Positions 53,378 to 63,148 of a stretch of 64,000 nucleotides of DNA are shown here, one piece after another. The notes below the pieces were generated by a model, which saw nothing but the letters and a program-made list of their open reading frames with translations, was not told the origin of the DNA and made no database searches. The position numbers and the translations under genes were made by a program. Source of the DNA: an uncultured Thermanaerothrix sp. (lineage in GTDB: Bacteria; Chloroflexota; Anaerolineae; Anaerolineales; Anaerolineaceae); assembly GCF_938028735.1 (NCBI RefSeq), contig NZ_CALIMF010000002.1, positions 372,001-436,000 on the forward strand, read 5' to 3'. Numbering within the stretch: position 1 is the stretch's first letter; each line of letters starts with the position of its first letter.

Positions 53378-54217
53378 ATGGAAAGCCATACATTGGAAAC
53401 CATCTACCAGGCTCGTGACTACATCCGCTCCAAAATCCACCTTGAGCCCCGGGTTGGTCTGATTCTGGGTTCGGGACTAGGCAGTTTGGCGGAGCAAATT
53501 GCCCACCCCACCCTCCTTGATTATCGGAACATTCCCTACTGGCCAGTCTCAACCGTGCAGGGTCACAGCGGGCGATTGATCGTGGGTGAATTAGAGGGCA
53601 AGGCAGTTATGGTGATGCAGGGCCGTGCCCATTATTATGAAGGCTATACCATGGCACAGGTCACCTTCCCTATTCGCGTCATGCAAAGCCTGGGAGTCCA
53701 GATTCTGATTGTCACCAACGCGGCGGGAGCCGTCAATCCTGTCTTCGAGCCCGGCGATGTAATGCTGATCACCGATCATATCAACTTGATTGGTATGGCC
53801 GGGTTGAATCCCTTGCGCGGCCCCAACCTAGACGAGTTTGGCGAGCGTTTCCCCGATATGAGCCAGGCTTATGACCGTGAGCTCATGAGCCATTGTCGTA
53901 CCGTCGCTGCCGAATCTGGACTTACCTTGCGCGAAGGGGTGTACATCTGCCTGGCGGGTCCTTCCTTCGAAACCCCTGCCGACTTACGTTTCCTGCGCTT
54001 GATTGGCGCCGATGCAGTGGGCATGTCCACCGTGCCAGAGGTGACGGTCGCTCGCCACGGCAAGATGCGCGTACTAGGGCTTTCGGGCATTAGCAACAAG
54101 GCCAACCTGGATGGGAATACCTTGACTACCCACGAAGAGGTGCTTCGGGCTGGGAAGATTCTAGTGCCCAAATTGACCACTTTGATCCGGGGCGTGCTCC
54201 AGCGAATCAATGTGTGA
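53378..54217 (+). CDS. Purine nucleoside phosphorylase (trimeric, PNP class)
   Basis: A 279-residue enzyme that cleaves purine nucleosides with phosphate. ILGSGLGSLAEQ, VQGHSGRLIVGELEG, the QGRAHYYEGY block, TNAAGAVNP and GMSTVPEVTVARH are signatures of the class I (trimeric) family, the same family as bacterial PunA. A TATAAT lies at 53286-53291, about 85 bp upstream, with no clear -35. No other purine salvage gene is next to it. Confidence 0.94.
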   Translation: MESHTLETIYQARDYIRSKIHLEPRVGLILGSGLGSLAEQIAHPTLLDYRNIPYWPVSTVQGHSGRLIVGELEGKAVMVMQGRAHYYEGYTMAQVTFPIRVMQSLGVQILIVTNAAGAVNPVFEPGDVMLITDHINLIGMAGLNPLRGPNLDEFGERFPDMSQAYDRELMSHCRTVAAESGLTLREGVYICLAGPSFETPADLRFLRLIGADAVGMSTVPEVTVARHGKMRVLGLSGISNKANLDGNTLTTHEEVLRAGKILVPKLTTLIRGVLQRINV

Positions 54218-54259
54218 GTCCGCCGGACCACCCCTGACCGCAGCGCCTGACCAGAAGCC

Positions 54260-54967
54260 ATGGAAGATCTGCTGCGTTTTCTGAAAACCTACGAGGTATG
54301 GATTTACACCTTCCTGGGAATAGCCGCCCTCATTGGATTGCGCAATCTTATGCATGCTTGGGAGGCCTGGCGCAGCGCTGCCTTCGGGCTGGAACGCGAA
54401 AGCGCCTTGCTGCGTCTGCGCAGCGCGGTAACGCTCCTGGTGTTTGCCATTGGTCTGGCTCTACTCGAATTTATTACGGTATCATTTGTATACCCAGCCG
54501 CAGCCACCTTTCAACCACTGCCTACTCCAACGGTGACCTTATTAGAAACACCTTTTGCGCTTCCTGTCTCCAACCCCACCAGCGCACCGACTGGAGGTGA
54601 ATCCACCCTTTCGCCGGCCACACCAACCAGCGAGGGCTGCCTTCCCGGCCAGATCGAATGGACCTACCCTCCGGCTGGAGGCACCTTGCGGGGAAAAGTC
54701 GTGCTACGGGGAACGATCAACGTACCCAACCTGGGTTTTTACAAGTACGAATACCGAGCAGTCGGGACTCAGGACTGGCTGACGATTGCAGCCGGCAACC
54801 GTCCCATCGTAGATCAGCCGCTGGGCGGCGAGGGTAGCGGCGAGTGGGATACCGAAATGGTGACTCCTGGGGATTACGAGTTACGTTTGGTCGTTTACGA
54901 TAACACCAACCAACCCTTTCCCGCCTGTGTTGTGCCCGTTCGTATTCTCGCTCCTGATGGAGGTTAA
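54260..54967 (+). CDS. Membrane-anchored hypothetical protein with an extracytoplasmic domain
   Basis: A 235-residue protein. Two hydrophobic segments (about 12-34 and 55-80) are followed by a Pro/Thr/Ser-rich linker (about 85-125) and a C-terminal beta-rich domain of about 105 residues (IEWTYPPAGGTLRGKVVLRGTIN ... YELRLVVYDN), which looks like an Ig-like or lipocalin-independent beta sandwich. I do not recognise the exact family. It starts 42 bp after the phosphorylase stop and 5 bp precede the acetyltransferase gene. Confidence 0.7.
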   Translation: MEDLLRFLKTYEVWIYTFLGIAALIGLRNLMHAWEAWRSAAFGLERESALLRLRSAVTLLVFAIGLALLEFITVSFVYPAAATFQPLPTPTVTLLETPFALPVSNPTSAPTGGESTLSPATPTSEGCLPGQIEWTYPPAGGTLRGKVVLRGTINVPNLGFYKYEYRAVGTQDWLTIAAGNRPIVDQPLGGEGSGEWDTEMVTPGDYELRLVVYDNTNQPFPACVVPVRILAPDGG

Positions 54968-54972
54968 TCCCC

Positions 54973-55512
54973 ATGCCTCAAATTGAGGTCCGTCCCGCCC
55001 TCTCTACTGATCTGCAATATCTGGTTGCTATGGACCATTCGGTTGAAATCCAGTACGTGTGGCAGATGGAACGTTCTTTGGAAGAGGGCCAGGTTAGCGT
55101 GGGGTTTCGCGAGGTACGCCTTCCGCGTACGACGCGCCTGCAGTATCCACGCTCGCCCGCCCTGCTGCTACAGGAATGGGCGACGCGCAGTGGGGGCCTG
55201 GTGGCCCTACTGGGCGGAAAACCGGTGGGCTACCTAACTCTGAGTGATGAACGCGCCCCTGCTACCGCCTGGGTGCTGGACCTGGTTGTAGATGCACCTC
55301 ATCGTCGCCAGGGTATCGCCACTGCCCTTTTGCTGGCCGCAGAAGCCTGGGCCTTGCCACGTGGTTTGCGTAAAATGGTGCTTGAAATGAGTTCAAAAAA
55401 CACTCCGGCGATTCGCCTAGCGCTCAAGTCAGGCTTCGAGTTTAGTGGTTTTCATGATCGGTACTATGCCAATCAGGATATTGCCCTTTTCTTCAGCCGT
55501 CTCCTGCGTTAG
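54973..55512 (+). CDS. GNAT-family N-acetyltransferase
   Basis: A 179-residue acetyltransferase of the GNAT fold. Motif A is VVDAPHRRQGIATALLLAAEAWA (acetyl-CoA binding), and motif B follows (NTPAIRLALKSGFEF). The N-terminal 90 residues are longer than in minimal GNATs and contain VLDLV before motif A. Substrate unknown. It begins 5 bp after the membrane-protein gene. Confidence 0.88.
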   Translation: MPQIEVRPALSTDLQYLVAMDHSVEIQYVWQMERSLEEGQVSVGFREVRLPRTTRLQYPRSPALLLQEWATRSGGLVALLGGKPVGYLTLSDERAPATAWVLDLVVDAPHRRQGIATALLLAAEAWALPRGLRKMVLEMSSKNTPAIRLALKSGFEFSGFHDRYYANQDIALFFSRLLR

Positions 55513-55545
55513 TATTGTAAAGACAAACGAGCCAACAGGTCGGGC

Positions 55546-57432
55546 ATGTTATCTGTATTGATCACTCTGAACCAGATTCTGGTCGCTGGTGTTGCCATCA
55601 CCGCGTTTGCCCTGCTTTTATACGCGTTGGCCTTTAACCTACGCGATCGGGTTGCGCGTTCTTTTGCCCTGATTTTAGTGGCAATTGTGATCATTTACAC
55701 CGCGGAGGCACTAGCCAGTGTCTCCCCCCAATCGGAGCAGCAAGAACTCTGGTTGCGTGCTCAGTGGGTTGGAATTATCTTGCTACCGGCCTCTTACTTA
55801 CACTTTTCGGACGCACTACTGGAAACCACCGGCAAACCCAGCCGAGGACGTCGGCGCTTCTTTGTGCGCCTGGCCTACGTGATTTCGCTGGTTTTCTTGC
55901 TGTTGCTTCCCACCCCCTGGTTTGTCGGCCCACTCGTACGTAACGGGCTACCGGCTCCCCACCTCAAACCCACACCGCTGACCGATTTCTTCACGCTTTG
56001 TTACGCGCTGGCGATGGGCATCAGCGGCTACAACCTGGTACGTGCTTTCCAACGGTCTACCACCTCAACTGGCCGCCGCCGCATGTTTTACTTGTTGGTA
56101 GGTTCCATTGCCCCCGCACTGGGCTCATTCCCTTATTTGCTTTTTGGCTCGGCCCTGGCAGCGCGCCATGTAGGAATTTTCTGGGCCCTCTCGGTCCTCA
56201 ACACCTTCCTGGTCGGCGGATTGGTGGTGGTCATGGCTTACGCGGTTGCCTTCTTTGGCGTAGGCTGGCCCGACCGTACGGTGAAAAGCCGCCTGTTGAA
56301 ATGGATTATGCGCGGCCCAGTTACTGCCAGCCTGACTTTGGCTGCAGTTACCATTGTGCGCCGGGCAGGTGAGCAATTCGGCAACCCTTATTCTGCCTGG
56401 GTGCCTATCACCATGGCAGCCACCATTCTGCTGAGTGAATACTTGATCACCCTATTCTTCCCGCTGCTAGAACAATGGCTTTTTGACGGAAAAGATAAGA
56501 ACGACCTGGAACTGTTGCGCCGTCTGGAGACCCGCCTACTAACGCGCAACGACCTGCGCCAGTTCCTGGAAGCCCTATTAGCCGCTGTTTGCGATCGCCT
56601 ACAAGTGCCGGGAGCCTATGTGGCAGCGCTCGGACCCCAGGGCCTTGAACTCCTGGTACAAGTGGGGCAAACCAGTTTGGATAACGTCCCCCCCGAGGCC
56701 CCCCTCAACCAGCTGTTAGCACAAAATGGCAGTCTGAGTGGGCGTTTTCGCTGGGGTCAGGACATGCTGGTGCCCTTGCTGGATGAGGATGAAGCAGGCA
56801 ATCCTCAGTTGCTTGGGATTCTAGGTATCTGCAAGGCGGGGGATCTAGAGCTAGATAGTGCGCAGGAACAAGCCCTTGAGACTCTAACTGCTCGTATGGT
56901 ACTAGCATTGCAAGATTATCGTTTGCAACGTGAGGTATTTGAGTCTTTGCGCACCCTCACGACCCAGACCGAATTCATCCAACGCCTGCGAGCAGTCGGA
57001 CGTTACCACCAGAACGCCGTACCTCAGAGCATTCCGCCAGAGCCTGCAGATCTAACCCAATGGGTGCGTGAGGCGTTATCTCATTATTGGGGAGGACCCA
57101 AGTTAACCCAGAGTCCGCTTCTGCGCTTGGGCGTGGTTCAACGTGCCATTGAGGCTTATGACGGGAACGTCTCTAACGCCTTGCGTGCCGTGTTGAAAGA
57201 AGCCATTGAAAGAGTACGGCCAGAAGGCGAAAGGCGCTTTACAGCCGAGTGGGTGTTGTATAATATTCTCGAATTAAAATTTGTGCAAGGCAAAAAGGTG
57301 CGCGAAGTAGCAGCGCGCCTGGCAATGTCGGAAGCAGATCTTTATCGAAAACAAAAGGTAGCCATTGAAGCCGTTGCCCGTGCTCTCTTGGAAATGGAAG
57401 AACAAAACCAGCGTCAATCCCAAACCTCTTAG
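55546..57432 (+). CDS. Seven-helix sensor-type membrane protein with GAF-like and C-terminal helical domains
   Basis: A 628-residue protein. Seven hydrophobic segments (about 5-25, 40-60, 70-88, 105-125, 150-168, 180-200 and 215-240, with one near 270-300) form a 7TM-type sensor unit such as those found on histidine kinases. A GAF-like region (about 325-460) follows. No histidine-kinase, GGDEF or other catalytic motif is visible after it. The last 110 residues form helices with KKVREVAARLAMSEADLYRKQK, which resembles a DNA- or protein-binding helix-turn-helix. It is probably a membrane sensor that acts through binding. Confidence 0.72.
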   Translation: MLSVLITLNQILVAGVAITAFALLLYALAFNLRDRVARSFALILVAIVIIYTAEALASVSPQSEQQELWLRAQWVGIILLPASYLHFSDALLETTGKPSRGRRRFFVRLAYVISLVFLLLLPTPWFVGPLVRNGLPAPHLKPTPLTDFFTLCYALAMGISGYNLVRAFQRSTTSTGRRRMFYLLVGSIAPALGSFPYLLFGSALAARHVGIFWALSVLNTFLVGGLVVVMAYAVAFFGVGWPDRTVKSRLLKWIMRGPVTASLTLAAVTIVRRAGEQFGNPYSAWVPITMAATILLSEYLITLFFPLLEQWLFDGKDKNDLELLRRLETRLLTRNDLRQFLEALLAAVCDRLQVPGAYVAALGPQGLELLVQVGQTSLDNVPPEAPLNQLLAQNGSLSGRFRWGQDMLVPLLDEDEAGNPQLLGILGICKAGDLELDSAQEQALETLTARMVLALQDYRLQREVFESLRTLTTQTEFIQRLRAVGRYHQNAVPQSIPPEPADLTQWVREALSHYWGGPKLTQSPLLRLGVVQRAIEAYDGNVSNALRAVLKEAIERVRPEGERRFTAEWVLYNILELKFVQGKKVREVAARLAMSEADLYRKQKVAIEAVARALLEMEEQNQRQSQTS

Positions 57433-57491
57433 ATGTGGGGGAAACCCGATCATTGGGTCGGATTTTATTTGTGTTCGTCGGGGAGGAATGT

Positions 57492-58442
57492 ATGGTCACC
57501 AAGCGTATGGTCTCAACGACCAACGTAACATCACCTGAGCCATTGGATGAAGGGTGGTGGGCTTCTGTATTGTCTAACGAGGCAGCCATCATGCCCGACT
57601 GCCGCACGTATGAGCTCCGTCCCATGCTTCAGGCCGATCTGTGCGAAACGGATTGGCAATACGTGCAGCAGGTATTTGAGAATGACGAGGTGCTGACTCT
57701 ACGCGTTTATGGTTTTAACCGAGGGGGCCTGCTGGTGCAGGGTGAACGTATCCAGGGGTTTGTGCCCATCTCGCATCTAGTTGAAATCAACGGTAACCTA
57801 GAAGGGGAAAAACGTCGCGCTGCACTCTCAGCCTACTTGAATCGCACCTTACGCCTGAAGGTGATCGAGTGCGAACCGACTCAGAACCGCGTCGTGCTTT
57901 CGGAGCGGGCCGCTCTGGCAGGAGAGGGGCGCCGGCGTGCTCTCTTCGATACCCTCAAAGAAGGTACGGTTATCAACGGGCGTGTGACCAACATTACGGA
58001 CTTCGGCGTTTTTGTGGATCTAGGGGGGGTTGAAGGGCTAATTCACGTTTCTGAGCTCTCGTGGGGGCGCGTGCAACACCCCCGTGATATCGTCCAGGTA
58101 GGGGATGACGTACGGGTTATGGTTTTACAGGTTTCTGAAGAAAATGCGCGCATTGCCCTGAGCCTAAAACGCCTGACACCCAACCCCTGGCTGACGCTGG
58201 CAGCGCGCTACAAACCAGGAGATATTGTCCCAGCCCGGATCACCGCTGTTGCGCCCTATGGGGCCTTTGCCCGCCTGGAGGAGGGTGTGGAAGGCTTGAT
58301 TCACGTGTCCTCGATAGATCTCCCCGCCGGTGTAAAATCCCTCGATCACTTCCTCCAAATAGGCCAGGCAGTTCAAGTGCGTATTCTGCACATTGATGTA
58401 GACCGCCGCCGTCTGGGTTTGGGTTTTGTGTGTATTGAATGA
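57492..58442 (+). CDS. S1-domain RNA-binding protein (ribosomal protein S1-like)
   Basis: A 316-residue protein with three S1 OB-fold repeats at about 65-140, 158-228 and 243-312. The repeat motif GRVTNITDFGVFVDLGGVEG and ELSWGRVQHP occur in the second, GLIHVSSID in the third. It resembles a short ribosomal protein S1, which helps mRNA bind the 30S subunit, but with only three repeats; a general RNA-binding role is also possible. The ATG at 57492 follows GGAGG at 57482-57486; a start at 57435 has no ribosome-binding site. It overlaps ftsK by 4 bp. Confidence 0.9.
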   Translation: MVTKRMVSTTNVTSPEPLDEGWWASVLSNEAAIMPDCRTYELRPMLQADLCETDWQYVQQVFENDEVLTLRVYGFNRGGLLVQGERIQGFVPISHLVEINGNLEGEKRRAALSAYLNRTLRLKVIECEPTQNRVVLSERAALAGEGRRRALFDTLKEGTVINGRVTNITDFGVFVDLGGVEGLIHVSELSWGRVQHPRDIVQVGDDVRVMVLQVSEENARIALSLKRLTPNPWLTLAARYKPGDIVPARITAVAPYGAFARLEEGVEGLIHVSSIDLPAGVKSLDHFLQIGQAVQVRILHIDVDRRRLGLGFVCIE

Positions 58443-60634
58443 GCCTTACCTCTCGCTCGCGTCCTGAGTCGCGTCCGGGATCTTCACCCTCAATTCCACC
58501 CAAGCAAACGCGCCCGGCCTCCTGGCTTGGCTGGCTGAGCCAAGCCATGGCCTATCTGGACCGTTTTGGGCGCGATGCGCTAGGTCTGGGGCTGCTTGTC
58601 TTGGCTACGCTCAGCCTAATCGGCATGACCTCCCTCAGTCATGGCAGTCTCATCACACCTTGGGGATTGCTGCTCAAACGCGGCTTTGGCCTGGGAGGCT
58701 ATGGACTGATTCTCTTTCTGGGTTATTTGGGGGTATGGGTATTGCGTGCCGAGACAAACGCTGCGCTGACCAGACTTCTGAAACGCACCTTGGCCCTGGA
58801 AGGGGCACTGTTTGCCTGGATGGCCTGGCTGGCCACTATGGAGGGGCTCAACCTGGAGCGCGCTGAAGCCGGCCTGGATGGTGGGATCATCGGCTGGGGG
58901 CTTGGCACCCTCACCGCTCGTTTGCTCCCTGCTCCACTCAACGCTTTGCTCTGGTTCATTGTGTGGGTGGGACTAGTTCTGATGGGGCTGGGACTATGGA
59001 AACGGGTCATTGTGGCCCTTAGGGCCTGGATGGAGCAGGAGCGTCAGCGCTTGTCTCAGCCTACTCCCCCCTCCGTGATGCTACCCCACCCGCCCTCACC
59101 TGCAGGAGACGCTTCTTCTTCCCCTTCACCGAGCACTGGCGGTATTCCGGTGCCTATTGTCAGCACCACTCGAGATCCGCGCCTCCCCCCCTTAAGCCTG
59201 CTCACTCAGGAAGAGACCAACGGGATTGATGAAGAGCGTATTCTGGCGGTGGCCCACAAAATCGAGCAGACTCTGGCGGAGTTCGGCATCCCGGCTCAGG
59301 TGGTGGGCTACCGGCGTGGCCCAACCGTGACCCAATTTGCCGTGGAGCCAGGTTATATTGAGCGCCCTGGGCCAGATGGTCAACCCATGCGTCAGAAAGT
59401 GCGCGTCTCGCAAATCTCGGCCCTGAGCCGTGATTTAACCCTGGCACTGGCGGCCGAACGCCTGCGCATTGAAGCCCCCGTGCCAGGCCATTCTTATGTG
59501 GGCATCGAAGTGCCCAATACGACCACAACCCCGGTGCGCCTCCGCCCGATCCTCGAATCCGAAGCTTTCCAACAGCTGCGTTCTCCCCTGGCCCTGGCGC
59601 TAGGGCGAGATGTCTCCGGCCAGCCTGTTGTGGCTGACCTAGAGCGTATGCCGCATTTGTTGATCGCTGGTACCACCGGCTCAGGAAAATCGGTTTGCCT
59701 GGCCAGCCTGATTACCTGCTTAGTGATGAATAACACCCCCGAACAACTGCGCCTTGCCATTATGGACCCCAAAATGGTGGAATTGGCGCGTTTTGATGGA
59801 CTGCCCCACATCCTAGGACGGGTTGAGACCGAAACCGAGCGTATGCTGGCCATGTTGCGCTGGGCATTAAGCGAGATGGATCAGCGTTACCGCCAGTTTG
59901 AAACCGCTCATGCTCGCGATCTGAACGCCTACAACGCTAAACAAGCGCGCAAGAATCAACCCGGTTTACCCCGCATCGTCATCATTATTGATGAACTGGC
60001 CGACTTGATGATGTCAGCCCCTGACCAGACTGAACACAACCTGGTGCGTTTGGCTCAGATGGCCCGCGCAACCGGCATCCACCTGGTGATTGCCACGCAG
60101 CGCCCCAGCACCGACGTACTGACTGGGCTGATCAAGGCAAACTTTCCGGCTCGTATTGCCTTTGCCGTGGCCTCCTCAGTTGACTCGCGCGTGATCCTGG
60201 ATACCAATGGCGCCGAGGCCCTGCTGGGACGTGGGGACATGTTGTTCCTGAACCCTGAGGTTGGCAGCCCCATCCGGGCCCAGGGGGTCATCCTCAAGGA
60301 CTCGGAGATCAATCGCGTCGTGGCCTACTGGCATCGCCTGGCTAGCGAGCCCGAAGAAGCACCCTGGGAAACCCTCTTGCAGGAAGAGGAGAACGAGGAC
60401 GATGACTTGCTGGAGCAGGCCATTGCACTGGTGCGACGCGCCCAGCGGGCCAGCGCCTCGCTCTTGCAGCGCCGTCTGCGCATTGGCTACCCACGGGCTG
60501 CCCGGCTTCTGGATGAACTGGAAGCCATGGGTATTGTCGGACCAGCCCAGGGTGGAGGGCGCGAGCGCGAGGTGTTGATTCCACCAGAAGATGGCGGGGA
60601 ACACGGCACCGACACCAACGCAGAAATCCCCTAA
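58439..60634 (+). CDS. ftsK: DNA translocase FtsK/SpoIIIE
   Basis: A 731-residue DNA pump that clears chromosome dimers and DNA from the division septum. Four hydrophobic segments (about 40-180) anchor it. A proline-rich linker leads to the alpha/beta motor domain with Walker A GTTGSGKSVCL (near residues 410-420) and Walker B IVIIIDELADL, then the gamma winged-helix domain (about 655-715) that reads orienting DNA sequences. The start overlaps the S1 gene stop (ATGA). The length is typical of short bacterial FtsK. Confidence 0.95.
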   Translation: MSLTSRSRPESRPGSSPSIPPKQTRPASWLGWLSQAMAYLDRFGRDALGLGLLVLATLSLIGMTSLSHGSLITPWGLLLKRGFGLGGYGLILFLGYLGVWVLRAETNAALTRLLKRTLALEGALFAWMAWLATMEGLNLERAEAGLDGGIIGWGLGTLTARLLPAPLNALLWFIVWVGLVLMGLGLWKRVIVALRAWMEQERQRLSQPTPPSVMLPHPPSPAGDASSSPSPSTGGIPVPIVSTTRDPRLPPLSLLTQEETNGIDEERILAVAHKIEQTLAEFGIPAQVVGYRRGPTVTQFAVEPGYIERPGPDGQPMRQKVRVSQISALSRDLTLALAAERLRIEAPVPGHSYVGIEVPNTTTTPVRLRPILESEAFQQLRSPLALALGRDVSGQPVVADLERMPHLLIAGTTGSGKSVCLASLITCLVMNNTPEQLRLAIMDPKMVELARFDGLPHILGRVETETERMLAMLRWALSEMDQRYRQFETAHARDLNAYNAKQARKNQPGLPRIVIIIDELADLMMSAPDQTEHNLVRLAQMARATGIHLVIATQRPSTDVLTGLIKANFPARIAFAVASSVDSRVILDTNGAEALLGRGDMLFLNPEVGSPIRAQGVILKDSEINRVVAYWHRLASEPEEAPWETLLQEEENEDDDLLEQAIALVRRAQRASASLLQRRLRIGYPRAARLLDELEAMGIVGPAQGGGREREVLIPPEDGGEHGTDTNAEIP

Positions 60635-60724
60635 TTGCTGCGCTGGTTTGAAATGCAAACTTGACTTTTTCCCTCCGCTGGGATAGCATTTGGGACAACA
60701 TGGCCTGGCAGGAAGGAGAAATCC

Positions 60725-61375
60725 GTGGTGACCCCTAAGGCTTCCGAGAGCTCCCCAAAAACGCTAACTGCCCTTTTGCGCCAACGCTTCAGACCCTTGC
60801 TGGAACGACTGGCACGCGGACTGGCCCGCTTGGGCGTGACCCCTAATGCTGTGACTCTGCTGGGGTTAGCCGGGAATGGGGTGGCAGCCGTATGGTTGGC
60901 TCAGGGCCGAATCACGTGGGCAGGATGGTTGCTGTTGTTCATCTGGCCGCTGGACGCCCTGGACGGCGCTCTGGCACGTTTGCGGGGTGTGCCAACCCCC
61001 TTTGGCGGTGTCTTGGATTCGGTGGTAGATCGCTATTCCGAACTGCTTGTTTGGGGTGGGCTTTTGGTTTATTATTTGTCTCAAGAAAGTTCCATACCCA
61101 TTATCTTAATTTACCTGGCCGCCGGTGGCTCCCTCATGGTGTCTTACACCAAGGCGCGCGGCGAAGCCCAGGGGTTTCGGGTGGAAGGCGGGCTGCTGAC
61201 GCGGGTGGAACGCTTTTTAATCCTCGTCCCATGCCTCCTTCTCAATCGCCCCCTGATCGCCATATGGGCTATTGCCATTCTGGCCAATTTCACCGCTATT
61301 CAACGCCTGTGGATCGTGTTTCGCCAGGCCTTACCCTCTGCTTCTATCAATCCTCCCACTTCCTCTCAGGAGTAA
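60725..61375 (+). CDS. CDP-alcohol phosphatidyltransferase
   Basis: A 216-residue membrane enzyme of phospholipid synthesis. The family signature D-x2-D-G-x2-A-R-x8-G-x3-D-x3-D is complete in DALDGALARLRG and GGVLDSVVDR. About six hydrophobic segments. The alcohol could be glycerol phosphate, inositol phosphate or serine; the sequence does not decide. The start is GTG at 60725 or 60728 after GAAGGAGA. It lies 6 bp before lgt. Confidence 0.9.
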   Translation: MVTPKASESSPKTLTALLRQRFRPLLERLARGLARLGVTPNAVTLLGLAGNGVAAVWLAQGRITWAGWLLLFIWPLDALDGALARLRGVPTPFGGVLDSVVDRYSELLVWGGLLVYYLSQESSIPIILIYLAAGGSLMVSYTKARGEAQGFRVEGGLLTRVERFLILVPCLLLNRPLIAIWAIAILANFTAIQRLWIVFRQALPSASINPPTSSQE

Positions 61376-61381
61376 ATTCCC

Positions 61382-62197
61382 ATGCCTTCCGGTTTTAATA
61401 TTGGTCCGATCACCATCCGCTTTTATGGGCTCTTGATCGTTGGTGGGGCCATGTTGGCTACTTGGTGGGCCAGTCGGCGTGCCCGTCGCTACGGAGAAAA
61501 CCCCGATGCTGCGTGGGACATGTTGTTTTGGGTGTTCATCGCCGGGGTCATCGGTGCGCGCCTGTGGCACATCCTGACCCCCCCAGCCTCTCTGGTCAAA
61601 CAAGGAATTACCACCTGGTATTACCTGACTCACCCACTGGATGCTATCGCAATCTGGCATGGCGGTCTGGGAATTCCGGGCGCTGTCATCGGTGGGGCGC
61701 TGGCGCTCTACCTTTACACGCGCAAACACAATATGTCCTTCGCCAGATGGGTAGATATTATTGCCCCCGGCCTGGCACTGGCTCAGATCATCGGACGCTT
61801 CGGCAACTTCTTTAACCAGGAACTCTACGGGATGCCCACCAACCTCCCCTGGGCTATTTACATTGACCCGGTTCATCGTCTGCCTGAGTTCGCAGACCAA
61901 GCCTACTATCACCCCCTCTTCGCCTACGAGGGGCTGTGGAACGCGATGAACATCGCCATCATCCTGTGGGTGGAGCGCCGCTTCCCCACCCAGCGTAAAC
62001 CCGGCGATCTATTCCTGGTGTATTTGATTGTCTACCCCATCGGGCGTTTCCTGCTAGAATTTCTGCGCCTCGATCCCTCACCCGTGGCAGGACTGAACAT
62101 CAACCAAACCCTGATGGCCGTGGTAGCCTTGGCAGCGGCTCTGGCTCTATTCCTTCGTCATCGCCCCCAGGCGCAAGTCTCTCAGCCGACAGTTTGA
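61382..62197 (+). CDS. lgt: Prolipoprotein diacylglyceryl transferase
   Basis: A 271-residue membrane enzyme that moves a diacylglyceryl group from phosphatidylglycerol to the lipobox cysteine of prolipoproteins. The Lgt signature GRFGNFFNQELYG is present, as are HGGLGIPGAVIGG and the final RFLLEFLRLD. Seven hydrophobic segments. It follows the CDP-alcohol phosphatidyltransferase by 6 bp, which would supply its phospholipid substrate if that enzyme makes phosphatidylglycerol phosphate. Confidence 0.96.
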   Translation: MPSGFNIGPITIRFYGLLIVGGAMLATWWASRRARRYGENPDAAWDMLFWVFIAGVIGARLWHILTPPASLVKQGITTWYYLTHPLDAIAIWHGGLGIPGAVIGGALALYLYTRKHNMSFARWVDIIAPGLALAQIIGRFGNFFNQELYGMPTNLPWAIYIDPVHRLPEFADQAYYHPLFAYEGLWNAMNIAIILWVERRFPTQRKPGDLFLVYLIVYPIGRFLLEFLRLDPSPVAGLNINQTLMAVVALAAALALFLRHRPQAQVSQPTV

Positions 62198-62215
62198 GCG
62201 AACAGGAACGGGGGA

Positions 62216-63148
62216 ATGATACAGACTGAGGATCTGAGCAAAGCCTTTGGTGACTTCATCGCTGTCGATGGTGTTAATCTTCGCGTCGAGGCCGGTGAAG
62301 TGCTGGCGTTGCTGGGCCCTAATGGTGCCGGCAAGACCACGACCGTGCGCCTGCTGACCTCAGTTTTACGTCCCACACGCGGTCGGGCGTGGGTGGCTGG
62401 GTTCGATGTAGTTCAACATCCTCAGAAAGTGCGTGCTCACGTCGGCGTGTTGACCGAGCACCACGGGCTTTATGCGCGGATGAGCGGCGAGGAATACCTG
62501 CTCTTCTTTGCTGAACTGTATGGCCTGAGGGGAGAAGACGGCCACCAGCGCGTGCACGCTTTACTGGAACAGTTTGGACTGGCCGCAGCTGCGCGACGCC
62601 GCATCGGCGAATACTCTAAGGGCATGCGTCAGAAACTCGCCCTGGTACGTGCGCTTCTTCATTCGCCTCCGGTCTTACTGCTGGACGAACCCACCTCAGC
62701 CATGGACCCCGAGAATGCGCGCATCGTGCGCGAAACGATTCGCAGTTTACGCGCGGCCCAGCACACCATTGTCCTCTGCACGCACAACCTGACTGAGGCC
62801 GAAACATTAGCGGATCGTATCGCCATTATTCGGCGGGGTCGTATCCTTTTTAACGATACCCCCGAGGCTCTCAAGCACCACCTGCTAGGGACCCCTCTGT
62901 ATGAAATCCGCCTTGCCCAGCCTTGGGATGGCTCTCTTCCTCCCCTGCCCTCAGATGTTGAGATTGTTGATCGCGGGTCTGACTGGATTCATTTACGCAT
63001 TGGGGACCCACACCAGACCAACCCCCTTCTCTTGGGCGTGTTAACCGCCGCCAATATTCCCCTCCTCACTTTTAGCGAGTTACCGCGTAGCCTAGAGGAG
63101 GCCTACTTGCGTGCTATGACAGTAGAGGAACCCAATGCAATGGCCTGA
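62216..63148 (+). CDS. ABC transporter ATP-binding protein
   Basis: A 310-residue ABC ATPase of the CcmA/DrrA exporter type. Walker A is GPNGAGKTTT, the signature is YSKGMRQKLAL, and Walker B is LLLDEPTSAMDP. About 90 C-terminal residues after the ATPase domain are typical of DrrA-like subunits. It overlaps the permease gene by 14 bp, so the two form one exporter. Substrate unknown. Confidence 0.93.
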   Translation: MIQTEDLSKAFGDFIAVDGVNLRVEAGEVLALLGPNGAGKTTTVRLLTSVLRPTRGRAWVAGFDVVQHPQKVRAHVGVLTEHHGLYARMSGEEYLLFFAELYGLRGEDGHQRVHALLEQFGLAAAARRRIGEYSKGMRQKLALVRALLHSPPVLLLDEPTSAMDPENARIVRETIRSLRAAQHTIVLCTHNLTEAETLADRIAIIRRGRILFNDTPEALKHHLLGTPLYEIRLAQPWDGSLPPLPSDVEIVDRGSDWIHLRIGDPHQTNPLLLGVLTAANIPLLTFSELPRSLEEAYLRAMTVEEPNAMA

